Source: Hydractinia symbiolongicarpus
Taxonomy: Eukaryota; Cnidaria; Hydrozoa; Anthoathecata; Hydractiniidae
NCBI RefSeq assembly: GCF_029227915.1
Contig: NC_079887.1
Coordinates: forward strand, 17,421,650-17,485,649
Reading direction: 5' to 3'
Length of the DNA: 64,000 nt
The notes under the pieces were generated by a model that was not told the DNA's origin, did no database searches, and was given only the letters and a program-made list of their open reading frames with translations. Made by a program: the position numbers and the translations under genes. Within the stretch, counting starts at the first letter, position 1, and each line of letters begins with the position of its first letter. Shown here in pieces: positions 1 to 11,779 of the stretch.

Positions 1-2330
1 AATGGTAATCTGCGCAGGCACGAGGAACCACGTGATTATTTTTAAGGCCCTTATTAGACGTAGAAAGGCCATACTACGGCCTTTAGAGGCCTGTGCGCGT
101 AGTTGACTGTGTTTTAAGGACATGGCGCAATGGAAAACGACTTCAGACGTCGTAGTCTATTGAGGGTTGAAGGACTAGACCAATGGTAACCTGCGCAGGC
201 ACGTGGAAATACGTGATTTATGTGTATGGCTTTTATTGGGCATCAAAAGGCCATATTACAGTCTTTACAGGCCTGTGCGCGTAGTTGATTGTGTTTTAAT
301 GACATGACGCAATGTAAAAATATTTGGGAAGTCGTATTCCATTGAGAGTGGAAGGTTTAGGCCAACGGTAATTTGCGCAGGCACGAGGAAATTCGTGATT
401 TATGTGTAAGGCTTTTATTTGGCGCCAAAAGCCATATTACGGCATTTTGAGGCCTGCTAGCGTAGTTGACGGTGTTATAAAGCCATGGCGCAATGGAAAA
501 CGTCTTTGGAAGTCGTAATCCATTAAGAGTGGAAGGATTGGACCAATGGTAAACAGCGCAGGTACGTAGAACCATGTGTTTTACGTGTAAGGCCTTTATT
601 AGGTATCAAAAGGCCATATTACGGCATTTAGAGGTCTATAAGGGTAGTTGACGCTGTTAAAAAGCCATGCCACAATGGAAAACGACATGCAAAGTCGTAG
701 TCCATTGAGAGTGGAAGAATTAGAACAATGGTAACCTGCGCAGGCACTTGGAACCACGTGATTTATGTACAAGGCTTTTATTAAGCATCAAAAGGCCATA
801 TTACAGTCTTTACACGCCTGTGCGCGTAGTTGATTGTGTTTTAATGACATGACGCAATGTAAAACGATTTGGGAAGTCGTATTCCATTGAGAGTGGAAGG
901 ATTAGGCCAATGGTAACCTGCGCAGTCACGAGGAACCACGGGAAATTTTTAACGCCTTTATTAGGCGTAAAAAGGCCATATTTCGGCATTTAGAGGCCTG
1001 CACACGTAGTTGACGTTGTAATAAAGCCATGGCGCAATGCAAAACGACTTGGAAAGTCGTAGTCCATTGAGAGTGGAAGGATTAAACCAATGGTAACCTG
1101 CGCAGGCACGTGGAACCTCGTGGTTTACGTGTAAGGCCTTTATTAGGCGTAAAAAGCCCATATTATGGCCTTTAGAGGCCTGTGCGCGCAGTTGACTGTG
1201 TTTTAAAGACATGACGCAGTGGAAAACGACTTGGGATGTCGTAGTCTATTGAAATTTGAAGGACTAGACCAATGGTAACCTGCGCAGGCACGTGGAACTA
1301 CGTGATTTATGTATAGGGCCTTTATTTGGCGTCAAATTGAGAGTGAAAGGATTAGACCAATGGTAAATAGCACAGGCACGTGGAACCACGTGATTTACCT
1401 GTAAGGCCTTTATTAGGCATCAAAAGCCCATATTACAGCGTTTAAAGGCCTGTGCGCGTAGTTGACTCTGTTTTACAGACATGGTGTAATGGAAAAAGGC
1501 TTGGGACGGGAAAATCCATTAAGAGTGGAAGGATTAGACAAATGGTAAACAGCGCAGGCACGTGGAACCACGTGATTTACGTGTAAGGCTTTTATTAGGC
1601 ATTAAAACAACATATTATAGTCTTTAGAGGCCTGTACACGTAGTTGACGGTGTTGTAAAGACATGGCGTAATGGAACACAACTTGGGACGTCGTAGTCTA
1701 TTGAGAGTAGATGGATTAGACCAATGGTAACCTGCGAATGGCACGCAAAAACACGTGATTTACGTGTAAGGCCTTTATTAGGCGTAAAAATCCCATATTA
1801 CAGCGATTAGATGCCTGTGCACGTAGCTGACTGTGTTTTAAGGACATGGCGCAATGGAAAACGATTTGAGACGTCGTAGTCTTTTGAGGGTTGAAGGACT
1901 AGACCAATGGTAACCTGCGCAGGCACGTGGAAATACGTGATTTATGTGTAAGGCTTTTCTTAGGCGTAAAAAGGCCATATTTCGGCCTTTAGAGGACTGT
2001 ACACGTAGTTGATGGTGTTATAAAGCTATGGCGCAATGGAAAACGTCTTTGGAAGTCGTAATTCATTCAGAGTGGAATGATTACACCAATGGTAAACAGC
2101 GCAGGCACGTGGAACCACGTGTTTTACGTGTAAGGCCTTTATTAAGTATCAAAAGGCCATATTACGTCCTTTAGAGGCTTATAACCGTAGTTGACGCTGT
2201 TAAAAAGCCATGGCGCAACGGAAAACAACTTGGAAAGTCATAGTTCATTGAGAGTGGAAGGATTAGACCAATGGTAAACAGCGCAGGCACGTGGAACCAC
2301 GTGATTTACGTGTAAGGCCTTTATTACGCA
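1..2330 (+). repeat. Diverged satellite monomers before the first HOR
   Basis: About 13 monomers with many private substitutions and no clear local tandem HOR. One truncated monomer is visible near 1,335, where GGCGTCAAA runs straight into TTGAGAGTG, losing roughly half a unit. Variants here (for example the GCGAATGGCACGC form near 1,735) are relatives of the 1,640-bp HOR that follows. No gene is seen. Confidence 0.85.
2288..2312 (+). other. Representative E-box dyad with phased ACGTG motifs
   Basis: CACGTGGAACCACGTG is an inverted repeat of 7-bp arms around AA, containing two CACGTG cores. A third ACGTG follows in GATTTACGTG. ACGTG starts at 2,289, 2,299 and 2,308, so the motifs are about one helical turn apart. 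The minus strand reads ATCACGTG. This arrangement, or a close variant, is in most monomers; this one is given as an example. Confidence 0.85.
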
Positions 2331-5300
2331 TCAAAAGGCCATATTACAGCGTTTAGAGACCTGTGCGCGTAGATGACTGTGTTTTAAAGACATGGCGTAA
2401 TGGAAAACGACTTGGGACGTCGTACTCTATAGAAATTTGAAGGACTAGACCAATGGTAACATGCGCAGGCACGTGGAACTACGTGATTGATATGTAAGGC
2501 CTTTATTAGGCAACAAAAGGCGATATTACAGCGTTTAGAGGCCTGTAAGCGTAGTTGACTGTGTTTTAAAGACATGATGCAATGGAAAGCCATTTGGGAC
2601 GTCGTAGTCTATTGAGAGTGAAAGGATTAGACCAATGGTAAATAGCACAGGCACGTGGAAGCACGTGATTTACGTGTAAGGCTTTTATTAGGCATCAAAA
2701 GGCCATATTACAGCGTTTAGAGACCTGTGCGCGTAGTTGACGGTGTTGTAAAGACATGGCGTAATGGAACTCGACTTGGGACGTCGTAGTCTATTGAGAG
2801 TAGATGGATTAGACCAATGGTAACCTGCGAATGGCACGCGAAAACACGTGATTCACGTGTAAGGCCTTTATTAGGCGTAAAAAGCCCATATTACAGCGTT
2901 TAGATGCCTGTGCACGTAGTTGACTGTGTTATAAGGCCATGGCGCAATGCAAAACGACTTGGAAAGTCGTAGTCCATTGAGGGTGGAAGGATTAAACCAA
3001 TGGTAACCTGCGCAGGCACGTGGAACCACGTGGTTTACGTGTAAGGCCTTTATTAGGCGTAAAAAGCCCATATTATGGCCTTTAGAGGACTTTGCGCGCA
3101 GTTGACTGTGTTTTAAAGACATGACGCAGTGGAAAACGACTTGGAACGTCGTAGTCTATTGAAATTTGAAGGACTAGACCAATGGTAACCTGCGCAGGCA
3201 CGTGGAACTACGTGATTTATGTATAGGGCCTTTATTTGGCGTCAAAAGGCCATATTACGGCCTTTAGAGGCCTGTTACGTAGTTGACAGTGTTATAAAGC
3301 CATGGCGCAATGGAAAACGACTTGGGACGTCGTACTCTATTGAAATTTGAAGGACTAGACCAATGGTAACATGCGCAGGCACGTGGAACTACGTGATTGA
3401 TATGTAAGGCCTTTATTAGGCAACAAAAGGCGATATTACAGCGTTTAGAGGCCTGTAAGCGTAGTTGACTGTGTTTTAAAGACATGATGCAATGGAAAGC
3501 CATTTGGGACGTCGTAGTCCATTGAGAGTGAAAGGATTAGACCAATGGTAAATAGCACAGGCACGTGGAAGCACGTGATTTACGTGTAAGGCTTTTATTA
3601 GGCATCAGAAGGCCATATTACAGCGTTTAGAGACCTGTGCGCTTAGTTGACGGTGTTGTAAAGACATGGCGTAATGGAACTCGACTTGGGACGTCGTAGT
3701 CTATTGAGAGTAGATGGATTAGACCAATGGTAACCTGCGAATGGCACGCGAAAACACGTGATTCACGTGTAAGGCCTTTATTAGGCGTAAAAAGCCTATA
3801 TTACAGCGTTTAGATGCCTGTGCGCGTAGTTGACTGTGTTATAAGGCCATGGCGAAATGGAAAAGGACTTGGGACGTCGTAGTCAAATGAGAGTAAAAGG
3901 ATTAGACCAATGGTAACCTGCGAATGGCACGCGAAAACACGTGATTCACGTGTAAGGCTTTTATTAGGCGTAGAAAGGCCATATTACAGCGTTTAGAGAC
4001 CTGTGCGCGTAGTTGACTGTGTTTTAAAGACATGGCGTAATGGAAAACGACTTGGGACGTCGTACTCTATTGAAATTTGAAGGACTAGACCAATGGTAAC
4101 ATGCGCAGGCACGTGGAACTACGTGATTGATATGTAAGGCCTTTATTAGGCAACAAAAGGCGATATTACAGCGTTTAGAGGCCTGTAAGCGTAGTTGACT
4201 GTGTTTTAAAGACATGATGCAATGGAAAGCCATTTGGGACGTCGTAGTCTATTGAGAGTGAAAGGATTAGACCAATGGTAAATAGCACAGGCACGTGGAA
4301 GCACGTGATTTACGTGTAAGGCTTTTATTAGGCATCAAAAGGCCATATTACAGCGTTTAGAGACCTGTGCGCGTAGTTGACGGTGTTGTAAAGACATGGC
4401 GTAATGGAACTCGACTTGGGACGTCGTAGTCTATTGAGAGTAGATGGATTAGACCAATGGTAACCTGCGAATGGCACGCGAAAACACGTGATTCACGTGT
4501 AAGGCCTTTATTAGGCGTAAAAAGCCCAAATTACAGCGTTTAGATGCCTGTGCACGTAGTTGACTGTGTTATAAGGCCATGGCGCAATGCAAAACGACTT
4601 GGAAAGTCGTAGTCCATTGAGAGTGGAAGGATTAAACCAATGGTAACCTGCGCAGGCACGTGGAACCACGTGGTTTACGTGTAAGGCCTTTATTAGGCGT
4701 AAAAAGCCCATATTATGGCCTTTAGAGGCCTTTGCGCGCAGTTGACTGTGTTTTAAAGACATGACGCAGTGGAAAACGACTTGGGACGTCGTAGTCTATT
4801 GAAATTTGAAGGACTAGACCAATGGTAACCTGCGCAGGCACGTGGAACTACGTGATATATGTATAGGGCCTTTATTTGGCGTCAAAAGGCTATATTACGG
4901 CCTTTAGAGGCCTGTTACGTAGTTGACAGTGTTATAAAGCCATGGCGCAATGGAAAACGACTTGGGACGTCGTACTCTATTGAAATTTGAAGGACTAGAC
5001 CAATGGTAACATGCGCAGGCACGTGGAACTACGTGATTGATATGTAAGGCCTTTATTAGGCAACAAAAGGCGATATTACAGCGTTTAGAGGCCTGTAAGC
5101 GTAGTTGACTGTGTTTTAAAGACATGATGCAATGGAAAGCCATTTGGGACGTCGTAGTCCATTGAGAGTGAAAGGATTAGACCAATGGTAAATAGCACAG
5201 GCACGTGAAAGCACGTGATTTACGTGTAAGGCTTTTATTAGGCATCAAAAGGCCATATTACAGCGTTTAGAGACCTGTGCGCGTAGTTGACGGTGTTGTA

Positions 5301-5618
5301 AAGACATGGCGTAATGGAACTCGACTTGGGACGTCGTAGTCTATTGAGAGTAGATGGATTAGACCAATGGTAACCTGCGAATGGCACGCGAAAACACGTG
5401 ATTCACGTGTAAGGCCTTTATTAGGCGTAAAAAGCCCATATTACAGCGTTTAGATGCCTGTGCACGTAGTTGACTGTGTTATAAGGCCATGGCGAAATGG
5501 AAAAGGACTTGGGACGTCGTAGTCAAATGAGAGTAAAAGGATTAGACCAATGGTAACCTGCAAATGGCACGCGAAAACACGTGATTCACGTGTAAGGCTT
5601 TTATTAGGCTTAGAAAGG
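2331..5618 (+). repeat. HOR A: two tandem copies of a 1,640-bp, 9-monomer unit
   Basis: Copy 1 runs about 2,331-3,978 and copy 2 about 3,979-5,618. Diagnostic variants recur at +1,640 (for example positions 2,384/4,024, 2,871/4,511, 3,264/4,904). Copies are nearly identical, with scattered single-base changes. Inside each unit the GTAATGGAACTCGAC variant appears twice, at 2,761, 3,671, 4,401 and 5,311. Spacings of 910, 730 and 910 show a 5+4 monomer substructure. Confidence 0.9.
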
Positions 5619-5634
5619 CCATATTACGGCCTTT
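5614..5634. repeat. Representative AAAGGCC/GGCCTTT inverted repeat
   Basis: AAAGGCC, the 7-base loop ATATTAC, then GGCCTTT: a perfect 7-bp stem present in monomers of the TTACGGCCTTT class. The TTACAGCG class breaks the right arm. Confidence 0.9.
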
Positions 5635-6269
5635 AGAGGCCTGTGCGCGTAGTTGACTGTGTTTTAAAGACATGGCGCAATGGAAAACGACTTGAGTCGT
5701 CGTAGAAAATTGAGAATTGAAGGACTAGACCAATGGTAACCTGCGCAGGCACGTGAAAATACGTGATTTATGTGTAAGGCTTTTATTAGGCATCAAAAGG
5801 CCACATTACAGTCTTTTCAGGCCTGAGCGCGTAGTTGATTGTGTTTTAATGACATGACGCAATGGAAAACGACTTGGGAATTCGTAGTCCATTGAGAGGG
5901 AAAGGATTAGATCAATGGTAAATAGCACAGGCACGTAGAACCACGTGATTTACGTGTAAGGCCTTTATTAGGCATCAAAAGCCCATATTACAGCGTTTAG
6001 ACGCCTGTGCGCGTAGTTGACTGTGTTATAAAGACATGATGCAATGGAAAGCCATTTGTGACGTCGTAATCCATTGAGAATGGAAGATTTAGACCAATGG
6101 TAGCCTGCGCAGGCACGTGGAACCACGTGATTTACTTGCAAGGCTTCTTTAATCATCAAAAGGCCATATTACAGTCTTTACAGGCCCGTGCGCGTAGTTA
6201 ACTGTGTTTTAGTGACATGACGCAATGGAAAACGATTTGGAAAGTTGTAGTCTATTGAGAGTGCAAGGA
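5619..6269 (+). repeat. Diverged satellite monomers between HOR A and HOR B
   Basis: About 3.5 monomers with no local tandem duplication. The GATGCAATGGAAAGCC variant present here is the form expanded by a 31-bp insertion at 7,127. No gene is seen. Confidence 0.8.
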
Positions 6270-7935
6270 TTAGGCCAATGGTAAATAGCACAGGCGCGTG
6301 GAACCACGTGATTTACGTGTAAGGCTTTTATTATGTATCAAAAGGCCATATTACAGCGTCTAGAGGCCTGCTGGCGTAGTTGACGGTGTTATAAAGACAT
6401 GACACAATGGAAAACGATTTGGGACGTCGTAATCCATTGAGAATGGAAGAATTAGACCAATGGTAGCCTGCGCAGGCACGTGGAACCACGTGATTTACTT
6501 GCAAGGCTTTTTTAATCATCAAAAGGCCATATTACAGTCTTTACAGGCCCGTGCGCGTAGTTAACTGTGTTTTAGTGACATGACGCAATGGAAAACGATT
6601 TGGAAGGTCGTAGTCTATTGAGAGTGCAAGGATTACGCCAATGGTAACCTGCGCAGGCACGAAGAACCACGTGAATTTTTTAACGCCTTTATTAGGCGTA
6701 AAAAGGCCATATTTCGGCCTTTAGAGGCCTGTACACGTAGTTGACTTTGTTATAAAGCCATGGCGCAATGGAAAACAACTTGGGACGTCGTAGTCTATTA
6801 GGACTGAAAGGATTAGAACAATGGTAACCTGCGCAGGCACGTGGAACCATGTGATTTAATTGTAACGCCTTTACTAGGCGTAAAAAGGCCATATTTCGGC
6901 CTTTAGAGGCCTGTACACGTAGTTGATGTGTTATAAAGCTATGGCGCAATGGAAAACGACTTGGGAAGTCATAGTCCATTGACAGTGGAAGGATTAGACC
7001 AATGGTAAATAGCACAGGCACGTAGAACCACGTAATTTACGTGTAAGGCTTTTATTAGGCATCAAAAGCCCATATTACAGCGTTTAGACGCCTGTGCGCG
7101 TAGTTGACGGTGTTATAAAGACATGAAGCAATGGAAAGCCATGATGGAAAGCAATGATGCAATGGAAAGCCATTTGTGACGTCGTTGTCCATTGAGAGTG
7201 AAAGGATTAGACCAATGGTAAATAGCACAGGCACGTGGAACCACGTGATTTACGTGTAAGGCCTTTATTAGGTATCAAAAGGCCATATTACAGCGTTTAG
7301 AGGCCTGTTAGCGTAGTTGACGGTGTTATAAAGACATGACACAATGGAAAACGATTTGGGACGTCGTAATCCATTGAGAATGGAAGAATTAGACCAATGG
7401 TAGCCTGCGCAGGCACGTGGAACCACGTGATTTACTTGCAAGGCTTTTTTAATCATCAAAAGGCCATATTACAGTCTTTACAGGCCCGTGCGCGTAGTTA
7501 ACTGTGTTTTAGTGACATAACGCAATGGAAAACGATTTGGAAACTCGTAGTCTATTGAGAGTGCAAGGATTAGGCCAATGGTAACCTGCGCAGGCACGAA
7601 GAACCACGTGAATTTTTTAACGCCTTTATTAGGCGTAAAAAGGCCATATTTCGGCCTTTAGAGGCCTGTACACGTAGTTGACGTTGTTATAAAGCCATGG
7701 CGCAATGGAAAACAACTTGGGACGTCGTAGTCTATTAGGACTGAAAGGATTAGAACAATGGTAACCTGCGCAGGCACGTGGAACCATGTGATTTAATTGT
7801 AACGCCTTTACTAGGCGTAAAAAGGCCATATTTCGGCCTTTAGAGGCCTGTACACGTAGTTGATGTGTTATAAAGCCATGGCGCAATGGAAAACGACTTG
7901 GGAAGTCATAGTCCATTGACAGTGGAAGGATTAGA
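6270..7935 (+). repeat. HOR B: two copies with 937-bp period
   Basis: About four monomers (6,270-6,998) recur at +937 (about 7,207-7,935); diagnostic positions are 6,331/7,268 and 6,692/7,629. The period is longer than five monomers partly because the spacer between copies carries a 31-bp insertion. Confidence 0.88.
7127..7157 (+). repeat. 31-bp insertion by local duplication inside one monomer
   Basis: The usual ACATGATGCAATGGAAAGCC is expanded so that GCAATGGAAAGCCAT-like segments appear more than once in a row. It looks like replication slippage; no other monomer in the window shows it. Confidence 0.85.
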
Positions 7936-10900
7936 GCTATGGTAAACAGCGCAGGCACGTGGAACCTGTTATTTACGTGTAAGACCTTTATTAGGCATCA
8001 AAAGGGCATATTACAGCGTTTCGAGGCCTGTGCGCGTAGTTGACTGTGTTTTAAAGACATGGCGTAATGGAAAATGACTTGGTACGTCGTAGTCTATTGA
8101 GAGTGGAAGGATTATACCTATGGTAACCTGCGCAGGCACGTGAAACCACGTGATTTATGTACAAGGCTTTTATTAAGCATCAAAAGGCCATATTACAGTC
8201 TTTACAGACCTGTGCGCGTAGTTTCCTGAGTTTTAATGACATGACGCAATGGAAAACGATTTGGGAAGTCATAGTCCATTGAGAGTTCAAGGTTTAGGCC
8301 AATGGTAACCAGCGCAGGCACGAGGAACCCCGTGATTTTTTTAAGGCCTTTATTGGGCGTAAAAAGGGCACATTACGCCCTTTAGAGGCCTATAAGCGTA
8401 GTTGACGGTGTTAAAAAGCCATGGCGCAGCTGAGAACGACTTGGAATGTCATAGTCCATTGAGAGTGGAAGGATGAAACCAATGGTAAACAGCGCAGGCA
8501 CGTGGAACCTGTGATTTAGGTGTAAGTCCTTTATTGGGCGTAAAAAGGCCATATTACAGCGTTTAGAGGCCTATAACCGTAGTTGAGGGTGTTATAAAGC
8601 CATGACGCAATGGAAAACAACTTAGAACGTCGTAGTCTATTGAGAGTTGAAGGACTAGACCAATGGTAGCCTGCGCAGGCACGTGGAACCACGTGATTTA
8701 CGTGTAAGGCTTTTATTAGGCATCAAAAGGCCATATTACACTCTTTACAGGCCTGTGCGCGTAGTTGACTGTATTTTAATGACATGACGCAATGGAAAAC
8801 GACTTGGGACGTCGTAGTCCATTGAGAGCGTAAGGATTGGACCAATGGTAACCCTCGCAGGCACGTGGAACCACGTAATTTAAGTGTGGGGCTTTTACTA
8901 GGCATCAAAACACCATATTTCGGCCTTTAGAGGCCTGTACACGTAGTTGACGTTGTTATAAAGCCATGGCGCAATGGAGAATAACTTAGGACGTCGTAGT
9001 CTATTGAGAGTTGAAGGACTAGACCAATAGTAACCTGCGGAGGCACGTGGAGCCACGTGATTTACGTGTAAGGCTTTTATTAGGCATCAAAAGGCCATAT
9101 TACACTCTTTACAGGCCTGTGCACGTAGTTTGCTGTGTTTTAATGACATGACGCAATGGAAAACGATTTGGGAAGTCATAGTCCATTGAGAGTGCAAGGT
9201 TTAGGCCAATGGTAACCTGCGCAGGCAAGAGGAACCACGTAAATTTTTTAACGCCTTTATTAGGCGTAAAAAGGCCATATTTCGGCCTTTAGAGGCCTGT
9301 ACACGTAGTTGACGGTGTTATAAAGCCATGGCGCAATGGAAAACGTCTTTGGAAGTCGTAATTCATTCAGAGTGGAATGATTGGACCAATGGTAAACAGC
9401 GCAGGCACGTGGAACCACGTGTTTTACGTGTAAGGCCTTTAGTAGGTATCAGAAGGCCATATTACGTCCTTTAGAGGATTATAAGCGTAGTTGACGCGGT
9501 TAAAAAGCCATGCCGCAATGGAAAACGACATGGAAAGTCGTAGTTCATTGAGAGTGGAAGAAATACACCAATGGTAGCCTGCGCAGGCACGTGGAACCAC
9601 GTGATTTACGTGTAAGGCTTACATTAGGCATCAAAAGGCCATATTACACTCTTTACAGGTCTGTGCGCGTAGTTGACTGTATTTTAATGACATAACGCAA
9701 TGGAAAACGCCTTGGTACGTCGTAGTTCATTGAGAGCGGAAGGATTAGGCCAATGGTAACCCTCGCAGGCACGTGGAACCACGTGATTTATGTGTGAGGC
9801 TTTTACTAGGCATCAAAACACCATATTTCGGCCTTTAGAGGCCTGTACACGTAGTGGACGTTGATATAAAGCCATGGCGCAATGGAAAACGACTTGGGAA
9901 GTCGTAGTCCAATGACAGTGGAAGGATTAGAACAATGGTAACCTGCGCAGGCACGTGAAACCACGTGATATATGTACAAGGATTTTAAAAAGTATCAAAA
10001 GGCCATATTACAGTCTTTACAGGCCTGTGCGGGGAGTTGACTGTGTTTTAATGACATGACGCAATGGAAAACGATTTGGGAAGTCATAGTCCATTGAGAG
10101 TTCAAAGTTTAGGCCAATGGTAACCAGCGCAGGCACGAGGAACCCCGTGATTTTTTTAAGGCCTTTATTGGGCGTAAAAAGGCCACATTACGGCCTTTAG
10201 AGGCCTATAAGCGTAGTTGACGGTGTTAAAAAGCCATGGCGCAACTGAAAACGACTTGGAAAGTCATAGTCCATTGAGAGTGGAAGGATGAAACCAATGG
10301 TAAACAGCGCAGGCACGTGGAACCTGTGATTTAGGTGTAAGTCCTTTATTGGGCGTAAAAAGGCCACATTACAGCGTTTAGAGGCCTATAACCGTAGTTG
10401 AGGGTGTTATAAAGCCATGACGCAATGGAAAAATACTTAGAACGTCGTAGTCTATTGAGAGTGCAAGGATTAGGCCAATGGTAACCTGCGCAGGCACGAG
10501 GAACCACGTGAATTTTTTAACGCCTTTATTAGGCGCAAAAAGGCCATATTTCGGCCTTTAGAGGCCTGTACACGTAGTTGACGTTGTTATAAAGCCATGG
10601 AGCAATGGAAAACAACTTGGGACGTCGTAGTCCATTGAGAGGGAAAGGATTAGATCAATGGTAAGTAGCACAGGCACGTAGAACCACGTGATTTACGTGT
10701 AAGGCCTTTATTAGGCATCAAAAGCCCATATTACAGCGTTTAGACTCCTGTGCGCGTAGTTGACTGTGTTATAAAGACATGATGCAATGGAAAGCCATTT
10801 GTGACGTCGTTGTCCATTGAGAGTGAAAGGATTAGACCAATGGTAAATAGCACAGGCACGTGGAACCACGTGATTTACGTGCAAGGCCTTTATTAGGCTT

Positions 10901-11779
10901 CAAAAGGCCATATTACAGCGGTTAGAGGCCTGTGCGCGTAGTTGACTCTGTTTTACAGACATGGTGTATTGGAAAAAGGCTTGGGACGGGAAAATCCATT
11001 AAGAGTGGAAGGATTAGCCTAATGGTAAACAGCGCAGGCACGTGGAACCACGTGATTTACGTGTAAGGCTTTTATTAGGCATTAAACAACATATTATAGT
11101 CTTTAGAGGCCTGTACACGTAGTTGACGGTGTTGTAAAGACATGGCGTAATGGAACACAACTTGGGACGTCGTAGTCTATTGAGAGTAGATGGATTAGAC
11201 CAATGGTAACCCTCGCAGGCACGTGGAACCACGTGATTTAAGTGTGAGGCTTTTACTAGGCATCAAAACACCATATTTCGGCCTTTAGAGGCCTGTACAC
11301 GTAGTTGACGTTGTTATAAAGCCATGGCGCAATGGAGAATAACTTAGGACGTTGTAGTCTATTGAGAGTTGAAGGACTAGACCAATAGTAACCTGCGGAG
11401 GCACGTGGAACCACGTGATTTACGTGTAAGGCTTTTATTAGGCATCAAAAGGCCATATTACAGTCTTTACAGGCCCGTGCGCGTAGTTAACTGTGTTTTA
11501 GTGACATGACGCAATGGAAAACGATTTTGGAAGTCGTAGTCTATTGAGAGTGCAAGGATTAGGCCAATGGTAACCTGCGCAGGCACGAGGAACCACGTGA
11601 ATTTTTTAACGCCTTTATTAGGCGTAAAAAGGCCATATTTCGGCCTTTAGAGGCCTGTACACGTAGTTGACGGTGTTATAAAGCCATGGCGCAATGGAAA
11701 ACGTCTTTGAAAGTCGTAATTCATTCAGAGTGGAATGATTGGACCAATGGTAAACAGCGCAGGCACGTGGAACCACGTG
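7936..11779 (+). repeat. Diverged satellite, ancestral relatives of HOR C
   Basis: About 21 monomers. Segments at 8,300-8,960 and 10,090-10,440 resemble parts of the 907-bp unit that follows (for example the CGAGGAACCCCGTG and GTAACCCTCGCAGG variants) but are not in uniform tandem order. Position 8,723 corresponds to 11,989 at +3,266 (18 monomers). No gene is seen. Confidence 0.82.
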
